Source: Coturnix japonica (lineage: Eukaryota > Chordata > Aves > Galliformes > Phasianidae). From it: DNA of 64,000 nucleotides. The stretch spans positions 8,422,255-8,486,254 of the forward strand of contig NC_029521.1 in NCBI RefSeq assembly GCF_001577835.2, in the 5' to 3' direction. Position numbers and translations under genes: made by a program. Under the pieces are notes generated by a model. That model was not told the DNA's origin and ran no database searches. It saw nothing but the letters and a program-made list of their open reading frames with translations. Shown here in pieces: positions 11,453 through 24,500 of this stretch (positions are counted from its first letter, which is position 1; each line of letters opens with the position of its first letter).

Positions 11453-14400
11453 CTACCTCCTTCGGTTATTTTTGCTCCTTATCCCTTCTTTCGCTGCTGA
11501 ATGCGAGTTTATTCCACTGCAACTCATTAGGTAGCGCTTTCAGAGCGCTCATTTGCTTTTACTAAAAATAAATAAATTTTAAAGAAAATGCAGTATGTCA
11601 CAAGACAAATTTCCATCACGAGAACTAAAACATCAGCAGCAGTGGGAGGCAGGGACACTGAGCTCTAGTGTTGAGCTCCCCACAGCTTGATCCTCTGTGG
11701 CCAGAACAGACAGTGCCCTAGTGCAGAGCTGGGGATGTTCTCCTCCACCGTGTCCCACAGCTGATAGAAATAAGTAAGATCCTCCCATCAGCAAACTGCT
11801 CTATACTGACAGTATTTCTTTCACGCTTTCTTTTTCATGAAGGAAGCCGGGTTGATTGCTCCCATATCTCCAGCAAGGAGATATGTCATCTCTTCTTATT
11901 TATAGCTTTCTTCTCATATGCACATACAATTTTAAGAGTGAATGAATTTCAAATAACAATTAAAGAAGAAACACATCTTCCTTTCCATTCAAAAGAGCTG
12001 ATTTTGTCTAATACTTCAAAAACAAACTCTTTTTGTTGGTGTTTTTTTAACTTGAAGGTCTCACACATCCTGCTAATCTGTAACAGATGTGAGAAGCTCT
12101 ATTTTGTGTAAGGATGTTTTGGGTAGCATTACAAAATAATAAAAAGCTTTAAAGGAATCAAGAAGTAAAACACAGTGGGTGAGCTTTTTTCTTCTCCACT
12201 ACTACTCTGAAATTCCCCCCCCCCCTTTTTTTTTTTAACTGACTACTTTAAACATATTATTTCCAAAAATGCATATTTCATTGTTTTATAGATCACCAAC
12301 CCAGTAATTAACCCTCAGAAAGATCTCATCTTCAATATGTCATTCCATTGGAACCACACTAGTGACAGAAACATCAAATGCCAAAACAAAGGACTATCTT
12401 AAATTCTGAATTGCAAAATAAGAAGTCAGTGTGGCAGAAAACAGCGTGAATCTCCTGCTTGAAACTGACTTTCCTTCAATGTTGCAGAGCAAACACACAA
12501 GCTATTTCCCACCCACACTCTTCACTGAGATTTATGAAATTGTTCCCATCAAGGCCCTGCAGGGGGAGGGCCATGTGGTTTTAATTGCAGTTACTTTTTG
12601 TAAGGGTGTGGTTGTTTTTAGTAATTACAGAAGAAAGAAATTAAGGACTGCCAAACAGACTACTAAGGCTATATATGCACATTAGCAGTACTGGAGTCCT
12701 GGGTTCAGGTCTCCTCTTTGTTTGCCTTTTTAAAACTCAACTGTAAGAGTGAGAAAAAACAGCAATGAATCCATTGCTACAGTCCAGGCTCCAAAACCTA
12801 TGCATGGGCATAACAACATACTGTTCCATGTGTCTACAACTCTGCATACTTTTCTGCCAGCTCCAATAAGTCAAGTTTCTGAAGGGACTGAAACCTGAGT
12901 CAAACTACATCTCCTTAGAAGTACCGCAGGCTTTTGGTGCCAAGTCACTTGAGATCTTCAGCGAAGCAGCTTTGACAAACAGCACACAAATCTTTTTATC
13001 AAACATGCTGAAAACCACATCGCACATCAAGAATGAAAAATCTCCTGAACACTAACAACAAATCTCATGTTTTATTAGTAATCCCTCTCATTCACTGCCT
13101 CACCAAAATCAGGGAGCAAGAGCTAAGCATTGAGAAGATGCCAGAGAGGAAGAAAATAGCTTTCTACAACTTCTACCACCTGTGACAGATCATGATATAC
13201 ACCAGAGACCTAAGACTCATAAAGCTTCTCAGTCTCCATGTTGTGCAACACTGATTATTCAGACTCAATCCTTTCAAAGCTGGGACAAGCAGAAAAGATA
13301 AGAGTCTTATTTTCATTAGCCTGAAAGGAAGAAACAAGTATAGCAAAGGTAAAAGAGCAAACACATACAGTGCACACGTCAAAGTGGAAGTTTGGTGACT
13401 CATAGCTGCAGGACAAGCGCACACACACTGATCTGCAATAAAAAACCCAGCATAAACTAACTGATAAGTATCACCTCATCCGGCAGGGACAGAAGCTGAT
13501 GGCTTACTGAGCTGCTTTATCTTTTGCTGTGTAATTTCACCAGCTTTATAACAGCTTTGCTGCTTACCTTCCCAGCAGTCTTGTTTCTTATTTCAGGATA
13601 TTAAAGTGTATGATAGCAATGTTTGTGCTCAGGAAATTAAAGGCAGTCAGTATCTGTTTTAATCATCAGGATACTCTTATTATATAGCTTATGTACTGTA
13701 TTTCCCTCCCCACCTCTTTCCTGAAGAATAAAACAACCATTCAGGAAATGGCCTTACCTATCATCCACCTGTACTCAACTTGAGGCTTTTAAGTCCTATA
13801 CTATTTGTATTCATCAACATAATTCTTACATTGCCACTTGGGAAACAAAATACTTGCAAAACAAGAAGTTTATAAGGACTAGAATATTCTCAGTCTTACA
13901 TAATCAGAAATTGCACATATCCAGGAATTACAGCAGGAATTTGAAATATATTAATTTTATAGTACAAGACACACCAAGTCAAGTTCCCCAGACATCCAGC
14001 ATGTTCAAGGCTCTTTTTGATCTGCATAAACAACTTATAAGAAGAGCTAAACAGGAAAATGGGACCTTACCCCATAGCCCTTGCAGGTGGCTGCCCCCTG
14101 CCTAACTTGTGGCTTACAGCTCCTAATCATTATGCACCACCTGTGGCTGTTGCTGGCCTTTCACAGCTGTTACCATTAAAAAGCAGCTAAATTCTTCCTT
14201 TACCTACTAAAAATCCACGTACACTTAGCTGTTATAATTACATCTTTTCAAAGCTCAAGTGACTCAGCATACATCCCATCCACCAATTTATGTCTAAGCA
14301 TGAGTATTAGCCAAGTAATTTTTGTGCATACCAGTGCAGAGGCCAAAGCACTAGATTATCACAATCCACATCACATGAGCCACTGTGTCCTTCCATGCTA

Positions 14401-14799
14401 CTAGCAATGCTACTAACCTGCTTCAAAACCCAACTAGAAAAAAAATGAACACCTTCTGCTTGAGAAAGGGGGAGGGGGGTAAAGCCCCAGCCCATCAAGG
14501 CCTGGATATCAGGGGGCCATTGTTTTCCTTTTTACAATGAGGGAAAACAAGGGTGCCCACTCATTCCAATTAATTGTTCTTGTTGGCCAGCACGTGAGGT
14601 CCCACCACTACTGCTCCAGAGTCAAAACAAGCTGCACAGATTCCTCCTGTTTTCTAGTACTACTGGGCTTATTAGGCATTAACACCAAAACACAATGGAA
14701 AGCATAGCAATAACAACAGAGCAACAATGTCCTAGGCTGCAGCAAATAAGGATATGCTCAAAGCAACAGTTGTGGGCACAGAAATAAAGGAAACAAGCT
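11453..14799. other. Intergenic stretch, nothing identified
   Basis: No coding exon with usable splice context and no recognised repeat beyond short homopolymers (for example C and T runs at about 12215-12236). Confidence 0.6.
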
Positions 14800-15012
14800 C
14801 CTTACCTTTGAAAGGCCTCAGGTACACAGGGATCTCCATCAAGATACTCTCACCTCCTCTGCCAATCCTTAAATAAGGTCTGGAAAGGGATGGATTCTGG
14901 TTCCACCCCTTCCAATCACTCAGGAGCATTGCATGCACCTGAGCTTCCCTGGATGGCCCTGCCTTCCCACCAGGTGCTCAATCCTGGTTCAAGCCATGAC
15001 TCAGTATTTCTG
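14800..15012. repeat. Dispersed LTR-like repeat, most diverged copy
   Basis: Shares the order of motifs with three other copies in this window: a CCTTAAATRAGGT core, GGTGGAxTCxxGCTxCACCCCTTCC, CACCTGxGCTxCC and a GGTTCAxGCCATGACTCA end. It is the weakest match of the four. The family was not named. A CTTAAAT (TTTAAG on minus) box and a TGTAnGGGAAACTG-type end suggest an LTR. Confidence 0.55.
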
Positions 15013-15547
15013 CTACACTAGGAGCAAGTTAACTCAGTTCTATTTGAAATAGAAAAGAATTGGAACTTACCAAACAAGTATAAGAAATGTCTGCATCAAC
15101 ATACTGGAGCATCAGTAAATAATCTGACTTCTACATTAGGGTAAATGTAAGACTATTGATCTCCAGCAGGTATGTTGCAAAATGTGGGGCTCAGAATCTT
15201 CCTGATATCTGCAACTATTCATTTATAAAAAGTACCCACAGGTGTTTTGCCAAAACAGACACTTTGAAAGACATGAAAAACAGTTTCATTGTTCAAAGAT
15301 CTCCTATATGCTCACACATCAATTAGGTGCTAAATTATCCACTAAAGCATCCAGCCTCTGCAAGTAAAATGGGGAGAGAAGGCTGCTCCCCAAGTAGGCC
15401 AGCTAGTTGCATTTCCATCTTCTCAGAAAGGAGAGGGGGGAAAAAAAGAAAAAAAAAAAAAAAAGAAAAACCACTACTTTGCACCCTTTTGTAATGTGGA
15501 ACGATACAAAGATGGTAACAGATACTCAAAAGGTTATTTATGAGGAA

Positions 15548-15795
15548 AAACTCACCAATATGGATGCCTTCACTGGGAAATGCTGAGGCAATCTCCACCA
15601 CAGAGCTATCTCCAAGAGATGCTACCTTAGTGGTGGTCAGCCCTTAAATGAGGTCTAGAGGAGGTGGAATCAAGCTTCACCCCTTCCGAGAGCACAGCTA
15701 AACTACTCTCACCTGCGCTCCCACAGCTGACCCAACACTTGCCTCAGCTGATTAATCAGAGGTTCAGGCTGTGATTACCAGTTTCCCATACATCT
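15548..15795. repeat. Dispersed LTR-like repeat copy
   Basis: Strong match to the 50512-50776 copy. Both share GAGATGCTACCTTAGTGG, GTGGTCAGCCCTTAAATG and CTGATTAATCAGAGGTTCAGG-type wording. On the minus strand it begins TGTATGGGAAACTGG. Confidence 0.75.
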
Positions 15796-17432
15796 TCACA
15801 TGGACTAGTGCTTTTTCTGTTCCTCTGGTTTCACCTTATGTACTGTCCTTCCATGATAAAATGGACTGAAATCTTTCTTGAGCAGATACCTTCCAATAGA
15901 GAGAAGTAAATATGTAATAATATTTAGGAGATATTACAAAGAATTATTACTATTATCTGTTTTCAGCTGAAAAATTCACGAGGGAAAAAGAACACAGAAT
16001 AATTTTGTATAAGAAGGATGATGCGTTGTAAAAATAGCTGTCACTACTGCTGTCATCAAAGTAGGATCAGTGTAACTATAAGAGTAGAACAGCATTGCTT
16101 TGAGCCTTTATAAACTAATTGGTGCAAACACTACTGGAGTTATCACCAGTGTCAGCTCCTGTAAAGAAAACTGGCATCAGAACAACAATACGAACGTATC
16201 TAATGATATGTACACATGATCTGTATCGCAGTAGCAAGTATGTGCATTACAGCTTGTTGCAAATAAGCACCAAGCAGAAGTGTGGCAGGACAGTCAGCAC
16301 ATCACACCACTGGCACAACAAGACCATATGTTTTTCTTCAGGAAGAATAGATGTCATACAATCGACTTCATGTTGAGAAAAGGCCACAGTTCTTAGATTA
16401 GACTTTACACACAGGTTCCCTGGATCCATAACTGGATTCCCTTCAGTGTTTCCTTGCTGGGAACAAGTTACAAGAAATTCAAGAGGGATCATTAAAAAAA
16501 AAAAAAACACCCAATAATCCTTTCTGTATGTATGCAGTTTTATTTGTTGCTGTCGGAATCACTTGCCCACACAAAAACACAACGCCAATTAGCTGATATA
16601 TTAGTCAGGATTACAAAGAAGGAAGCAAATGCAAACTACACACAACACAGGATTTGAGAAGTCAGTCAACATGTTTAAAATCTTACATGATAAATTTTTG
16701 ACATGTTAGTGCAGGCTGGCCTGATTCTTCATAATTAGGGTCATATCAGGGTTTTGTATGCTGTTTGTGAGGCCACAGAAGGGAAGAAAGTAACTACTAA
16801 GCTAGGACAACACTGGCATACAAGAGGTATTGGATTTCCACCAACAAATCTTTACAAGAAGAGTTTCTGTCCAGTAAAGCAAGGTTCTGGAATTGCCTTC
16901 TAAAACAAATTGTTGGTGCAAAAAGCTTACTTATTATGACAGAACGCATGTGATTTTTGATCCACCATGGTTACTTGCTGGATAATAATAAGGTTCTTAT
17001 TTCCTTTATATTGTAAAATTACAACTGTCCAACAAGTTAGGCTTGTAGAAGTATCATGAATGCATGCATTACAAATCACTGTGGTAAGTACAATGCAGTA
17101 GAGAACCAAAGTACATAGTTTAGAAGCAAGCACAGTTTCAAGTCCATTGTCATACAGTTTTTGGTAGATCATCATTTAACAGAGTAACATCTTGGAATCT
17201 AGCATTGACTTTTGTTTCTGCTGAGAAAATATTATTATCACAGAACTAAAAAACACATTACTTACTACACAATATTTAAAAACACAAGAAACAGTATACA
17301 AGACATTAGGTAAATACACCAGATTGCTTGACATTAGTACTGAAAAGGGCTTTGCTTACTGAACCTTCTTATTAAAACAGACCTCCGCCTGTAATGACCA
17401 TAGAATGTGTGTTAACAGATACAGATGTTGCA
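15796..17432. other. Intergenic stretch downstream of DNAJC12
   Basis: AT-rich DNA without a supported gene. A further minus-strand AATAAA at 16539-16544 could serve a longer DNAJC12 3' UTR. Confidence 0.5.
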
Positions 17433-17438
17433 TTTATT
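17433..17438 (-). terminator. DNAJC12: Candidate DNAJC12 polyadenylation signal (AATAAA)
   Basis: TTTATT on the plus strand reads AATAAA on the minus strand, 114 nt past the stop codon, followed by a T/G-containing stretch. An alternative AATAAA lies near 16540. Confidence 0.5.
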
Positions 17439-17551
17439 CAAACAACGCTCAAATCACAGTGAATGAATACAAAATACAAATAACTTAAAACTGCTGCAAA
17501 TAATACCGAGTTGTTGAATAGATGACCTCACACTCCTGTGTATTTTGCATT

Positions 17552-20500
17552 TTAGATCTCATAATTTCTGAATTTCCTCAGAAGATCTGATGGGGCATCC
17601 CCTGACCAGCGGAAACGTAAGTGCCAGTAGTTTCCCTCTGAAAATCCTTGGGGTAAAAAGAAAGAAAGGCAAGTGAATCATTATTTCAAACAACACAGTA
17701 TTATAGGTTTGTAATAACAGTCCATCTTCCCCCAAAAAGCAAGAAAAAATTAGTCACTTTCAAGTGCTCTTGACTAAAAGGGATAACCGCTGCGTTCTTG
17801 GCATCATTTGAACAAGAACTAAAGCAAACACCAAATTTTGAGATATATATCACCTGGAAAGAGTTCAAGGGAGAACAGTAAGAATTATGAGAACTCTAAA
17901 AAGCTGAACTTAGAATGAAATAGTAAACAAAAAAACCCATGCTTAATCTGAAGAAGGAGACAGAAAAGGTGTCAGGATTAGTCTCCAAGCATATGAAAGG
18001 CAGCAGCTTGAAGGGCAGGTGTATACTTTCTACACACAGAGGAGATGAGGAGTTTCTCAGGCCCTTACCTATATTTTTTAATTTTTATGTTGTTTTTTTC
18101 TAATGCCTGTATTTTTATTATCTATAAGCTGCGAATATTAAAACATGCTCTTTCTACATCAGGAAGCTGAAACCTGTTACTACTGTTAGATTACTTCATT
18201 CAGGTTGAAATGTAGATGTTGAATTGTAGTCTGTGAGTCTTCTGCACTAGAAGATGGAAGGCAAATCTATCTCTGTTTGAAATGAGCATCCAATATTACA
18301 GATTTTCCTGGGTGAAACCAAAGGAAGTTATCAACATGCTAACATCAGGTATGAACACAGCTGCTCACAAAGGCTCTGAAAAATAAATAAATTCTGATGA
18401 CCGCATTTATTGGCACATATATATATATATATATGCCTACTGGATATATTAAGTAGGCATTTCTTGGGTTTGATTGTTTCACCTTCGCACCTATGAAGAA
18501 AGCTTACTGCCACAAGGAACAAGGCAACATTTTGTTTACTTTGAAATTTAATTCCTTTACCAAACTCTACAAAGCCAATTTCATTATCTAAATTAACGAA
18601 TAGGATAATGTTATAAGTTAACTAACTGGGAAGAAATGTCAGGACTTGGTTTAATAATATTTCTCTGATAATATATATCTAACATTATGAAACTGCTGAA
18701 GCATGAAACAGAACAGAGGGTGGCCGCTGTGGTAAGTTAAATTTGGTTCAGATATACTAACCTAAAAATAGATAGGAAATACTAACTGGCCAGATGATAG
18801 TTTCTGAAACACATCATTGCTTCTGGTGTGGGCACTACTTTTAAATAAATAACAAAAAACAACCCACAAAAGAAAACTTCAAACCCTGATTTTTAATCCT
18901 CATGAGCTCATCAGATACAGACTGTGCATAAGTATTGAATGCTGGATTTAAAGAAAAAGGAAAAAAAAAAAAAAAAAGGAACCTAAATGTTTTATGTAAT
19001 AGGATTTAATGTTTTGGTGTTGCTTTTTTTTTTTTTCTAGCAGGAAAAGTGAGTTTTCATTTTGATTTAGGAATAACTAGCATTAGTTTTACTAGCTAGC
19101 AGGCAAAGCAAAGCAGGGAAAAAGGCGTGAAAGCTTCAAAAACAGCAAGAACAAAAACAAATCCTAAAAGCTATAACAAAATCCCAACCCAAAACCACAT
19201 TTAAAAAAGCAAGCAGATGTGTTTCAGGACAGTCCTGCCTTCTGCAGTCTTCTGTAACCGCTGGTTTTACTTACTTGGGGAGTCTGGATTCTTTGAAGAC
19301 TGTGGTTTTACATCAGGAATTGCAACATCTTGCTCCCTGTTCCCATCGGACAATCCATCTTCACTGTTTTCAGTTTTCTGGGTCCAAATCTCATTAGTTA
19401 AGTTGTTGCTATTGTTCAAGTCAGGAGCTTCCAGCATTTGATCCTTCTTATTTTGGACAGCCCAGTGCATCGACTACAGAAATGCAAAAATAAAAAATGA
19501 TGTACCAATTTCTATGCTTTAAAATTAAAAAATAAAAATAATTTTTAAAAAATGATGTTTTCTCTCCTACATTGTAATAAACAGTTAAATAAAGTACATA
19601 CTAGAAAAGCTTGTGGGTGAAGAAGATAAGGAAACATGGTAACATACTACAAATAGCATTTGAGAGGATAGTCCATGTCAGGCAAAGTCAAAGAACAAAA
19701 CTCAGATGTATGCCAAATTACTTGAGATGCTTTTTAAGGGAGCTTGAGTGACTTTTATTTCTATTTTCAAAGCTGCCTTTGACTTTCAAAAGCAAGACAA
19801 TTTTGAAGCTTTTACTATTGAAGTCAGCAGTATGACTCCTGTGTGGAACTGAACTATGCTTGGTGAGATACTTCCATCAAACATTTAAACTCAGGTTCAG
19901 CTAAAGAAGTTCTCAAATATCAACAGTAAGCAGAATTGAGGCAGGAAGGATTAGAAAGGGAAACATTCATTCAGCTGTCTAAATATATGACCATGCAGAT
20001 TTGTAACAATCATGCACTGTAACAATGCAGAAACTAATCAAACATTGGGGAATTAGAACCCAGTAGAAACACACCAGCAAAATCAGTAGGGAAAGCAATC
20101 CTCAGAACATCCATTTCTAAGCTGTAACATGTAGATAATACACATGAAAGTGGCAACCTGAAGAATGTGCTGGAACTGGAACATTCCTTATGGGTCAGCC
20201 CTACCTCGGTGCTCAGTCTTAGACAACACCAACCGTTTTCACAGAGCTGCTCAAGGCCTCCCACTGCTGGAAAGGAATGGTGATTTTGCTTCTCCTCCAG
20301 TAATCATAGCGCGCTCGACTCTCTTCGTTGATAAGAACCTCCTTAGCTTGCTGCAGCTTCTGGAAATTCTCCACTACAAAGCAACCCGAAAAGATGCTAA
20401 AGCCAACACTTGTTTCCAATGTCATCAATTCAGGTCTGCCAGCAGCACAAGCTAAATTGACAAGCAGACCAACAAGCACATTGAGGAATCTAAATATAGT

Positions 20501-23500
20501 GAAAATTAACTAAATTGTGCATTTAATTAGGTAGTTTTTCCACATATGCTAAAACATTATCTAGGATACCTGACTGCACAAATGAGAGCTCTTACTTCTC
20601 CCTACAGGATAATTTTTCATTAAATGGTTACTAAGGATGCAGCTGCACATTACTATTTGTAGAAAGGTCATAAAGATTTAGATTTATCTAAGAGCCACCT
20701 GCATTGCACTGATCTATTACTGTTATTATTCATATATTCGACTTTACAAATCAGATTTCTTTTGAAATATAAAGCCCGATCAAAATTTATAAGCTTAAAT
20801 CAAACAACAGACAACACATTGGGGAAGCAGTTCTGCAGTTTCCTTTTTCTAGCATCACTAGTTTTCAATAATAATAAAGATATTTTAATTAATCTTTACT
20901 GAGCTTAGTTAAGCTGATGAAATATAAAACCATAACCTTTCACCAGCAATCTGAAAAGGCATTTAACATAAATGCAGCATGTTTGGGTAAATGGGGCGTA
21001 AAATTCTTTCTAACATTTGGCACTTGGCCTCCCCTGAGTTACTAAGCTTCATTGCCTTCAGAGGGAGCTGTGGGGCTATGGCCATGGAACAGTTTCTTGT
21101 TACCCTGCTGCATAAGCCAGAATTTGCTGCAGTCTGTTACAGTGATTCCATTGGTGCTTGTGTTACTCAGTAAATCAGATACTAGTGATGAGGTTACAGG
21201 TGGTAGGTTGTCTCTCAAAATCCAGATCTCAAGAGGTTCCTTGTCAGAGAATACCAAAGAGACATCCTACCTATGTTGCCTTTCAATCTCACCTTGCAAG
21301 GGAAAGGCACGCTGCCTGAGGGCTCTGCTGGAGGCACTGGGGCGGGAGCCTCCCATAGCAGCCACTGCATTCACAGCTCTGCTGTCCCAGGGGAGTGTTT
21401 ACAGTTAAATTATTAGGAATGGATCCAAATAAAAAGCTTTGTGCATTAACCATCATAACAGTTGCAAGAATATAAACTGCCCAGACAAAGATGAGCATAG
21501 ATTAGAGCTGTCTTTTGGTTATAAATGGGTAAGTTTATCTCCAAACAACTCAGGTGCTGCTTAGATGTCACAGGTATAGCTTGGATGTGATGAACTGTGT
21601 GCTTAATTGAGACATTGGCTGATGTTCTGCAAACAGATGGCTACTACGTGGTGCTGGCTTCTCTTTATTTCCAATAATTAAATTACACTATAAGAAACTG
21701 AAGTACATTTAATATGATCCTGATTATCTTATTCCTGGACGCAAATTAACTAGTTGACGTAAGTGAGACATCTGAAAGATACTGGGCTTGGAAGCAGTCC
21801 AACTTCATAGGTCTAAGAAGGGCTACACTCCATAAACAATTTCTATATTCCATAGGAATAAATTATGTTAAAAATTATGTTAAGTGTCATGGTTGAATTT
21901 AATGTCATAGTCATTTTAGTTATCTTAGAAGCAGATCACTTTCAAACAGAGAAAAAGACATACCTGCTTTGGGGTTTCCTGGGTGTTTGTCAGGATGACA
22001 CTCGAGGGCTTTAATCTTAAATTCTGCAAGAATTTGTTCAACCTAAGCAGGGTATCAGATTTGAAGTGAGTAAACACACAGAAAAGATTTTCAAATTTGC
22101 TCTTTGAAAGGGGTTGGGAGAGCAACAAAGAATGTTGAATGATTCTTTTCCTGTTCACTTCACAAACTTTTAGCACAGGCACAGCAGCCAACAACAATCA
22201 TGTGTCAGTGACACTGATTTCATTATCAACACACTGGTTCTTATTTTCATTTTGGTGAAACTCGGTAATCCAATACAGTGAGTTTGCTTTAAGAAAAACA
22301 TGTGAAGATCACTTGTGCATAGTAAACTCTGTCAGAATGACATGGGTTTTCTAGCTCAGATACCATAAAACTAGACTAAGAACAGATCACAGTCTTCCTG
22401 TCAAGTTAATTTTCTGGGCAAAGGCTGGTATGGAATAGAATTTGTTACAACATCATTTTTCTGTAAAACAAAACAACATGTCACGTAACTGGCTGCCCTA
22501 ATTTTGTGGTCATATGCTGGGAAAAGCTTATGTGACATTTATACAATTAATATTTAAATATATATATATATATATATATACAATATATGTGTGTATATAC
22601 ATATATGTGTGTGTGTACATATGTATAGTATACATATAAAGTTATCTTATACCTACTAGAATAACAATGTTATTAGATGAAGGATGCAGGATAATGATCA
22701 CCTCAGCCCCTCCAGTAGGAAGATCAGCACAAGGCACGAAAATACTATGAGTGCACAAGAGTAAATTTGCTTCTGTACAGGCCCAAAGAAGGGTGCATAG
22801 AAGCCTGTACTGCTACAAATACTTGATGCATATAGAAATCAGTGTGATTGCAAAATACTTGTAATGCTTCAAATTCTTGTAAATGCTAGTAGCAATCATG
22901 CACATCATCCTGAGAGGAGGAATCATAGTATTCAGTCAACTTGTTATCTCAGTTTGCGCTCCCACGTCAAAAACAATGTTGCAACATCTGCTGCTTTTCT
23001 CACAAAATAGTTCTAGTACTTGCTAGATTATTTTTCAGGACCCACTGTCAATTATTCCACCTTTTGAATTTCGTTTTGAAGCAATTTGAAAAATCAATAT
23101 CAAATGTGCATGAACTATCCATTAATTAATAAGGCCGTAAGGTATTAATGTGAGCTAGGAGATGAGAAATAGCATCTGCAAACAAGCCTAGATATGAACT
23201 TTAACACTGCCCTCTGCTGGGATGTCACATTAGGAGCTCTCTTGGGGAAAGCTCTAAATCATCTTCTGCGACAGACCTAAGATGTTCACTAATTGGCTTT
23301 CAGCGACATAAATTTTACCAACATTTGACCACTATGACAAATGAAAGCATCTGATTAAATTTACTGAGCAAAACATAGCTCTCGTGCACCCTGAATTTAC
23401 CATTCATTACAGCAGAGTAATCAAAACTCCTCTTTCAATAGCTGAACCTAATTCCAGCAGCTAGATTAAAAAATAATAGCTCACCACTAACTCAGACTAT

Positions 23501-24223
23501 CCAAAAACATTACATGGACATCTCTAGGAAGAAGAGTATTTGTTTAAGTGCAAGCCATATGACTGCTTACATAGTTCTAAATCAAGTTGTAAGTTACCAA
23601 AATGATCATTTAAAAATCATTAATATGACAGATGAAAAGGATGCACTTTGTGTTTCCCTTCCCAACAATGAATGCAATTTTTAAGAGAAAGAGGGATAAA
23701 TATATACTTGAGAAATTCAATAGCGCCGTCAGTCACTGACAGCTCTGAACTTTCAGCCAGTTGCACATAAATAGCTTCTTCATCTTTTAACACTGCTAAT
23801 GTATGCCAATATGTTACTTGCATGTTGGCAAATCTATGCAGTTGGCTCACAATATAAAACCATATCACATGTTGAACTAAATTATTTAATAAGCCATTTC
23901 ACCTATGTCTGTAATACAGCCCTGTATCATAAGACATTTTTAGTGCGAGCCTCATTCTAAGATCTGAACGTTGGCACACAGATCACAAAAATGAGCTTTG
24001 CAAAGAGAGAGAAAAGTAGCAAGAAAGATTTGCAGAGCATTTCAAATAGTTCCACCTTTAGAGATTAATAATTTCAAATCCCCCCCCTGCAGATACACAA
24101 GGACATTCAAAATGTTATTAACCTGGAGGTGGGAAAGGCTCTTACCGTAGACAGTTCATCACATCCCAGCAAGTTGTAGTAATCTTCCAACTCATCCAGT
24201 CTGCAGTTCAAAATTGCATCCAT
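17552..24223 (-). CDS. DNAJC12: DnaJ homolog subfamily C member 12, complete (5 coding exons, 193 aa)
   Basis: Coding exons on the minus strand: 24146-24223, 21964-22042, 20234-20373, 19275-19473, 17552-17637. They sum to 582 nt with all phases consistent. The start is ATG 24221-24223 (MDAILNCRLDELEDYY). Exons 1-3 encode the J domain (about residues 14-79), with the HPD motif at residues 42-44 that stimulates HSP70 ATPase. Exon 3 ends with PFQQWEALSSSVKT. Exon 4 is the acidic, poorly conserved middle. Exon 5 gives the invariant C-terminus WHLRFRW...LLRKFRNYEI. Human DNAJC12 has 198 aa. The protein is a cytosolic co-chaperone that, with HSC70, folds phenylalanine, tyrosine and tryptophan hydroxylases. 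SIRT1 lies head-to-head 4.2 kb away. The exon 3 donor (ACG|GTTGGT) is weak, whereas the others are consensus. Confidence 0.95.
22556..22640. repeat. (TA)n/(TG)n microsatellite in DNAJC12 intron 1
   Basis: About 85 bp of alternating TA and TG dinucleotides with interruptions, a likely polymorphic marker. It lies between DNAJC12 exons 1 and 2. Confidence 0.9.
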
Positions 24224-24500
24224 CGGGGCTGGTCCGGCAGGCTTTTACAAGCTGAGGCACAGCAGGTTTAAAATATTATATCGATACACGGCTCACAAAT
24301 AGGTTTAATAGCAGCCCAGGGAAACAGGCGATTTCCACACAGGTCTGCAGCTCTCTCCAGCGCTTTTTAATACAGAGAGCTGACACACATGAATTGTCTT
24401 GAATTCTCCGCCTGCCATTGGTCCCTGCAGGATGCCAATCCGCTTGCACAAACACGCCGATGGCAATGCTCCATGGGATTTGTAGTCACCCAAATCATTT
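24224..24500 (-). promoter_or_regulatory. DNAJC12: DNAJC12 5' UTR and proximal promoter
   Basis: Immediately upstream (minus strand) of the start codon. A CCAAT box reads on the minus strand at 24417-24421 and another on the plus strand at 24435-24439. A TATTAAAAAG box lies near 24363-24372. ACTACAAATCCCATGG, read on the minus strand from about 24486, resembles the ZNF143/STAF site ACTACAATTCCCAG. The transcription start was not determined. Confidence 0.5.
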
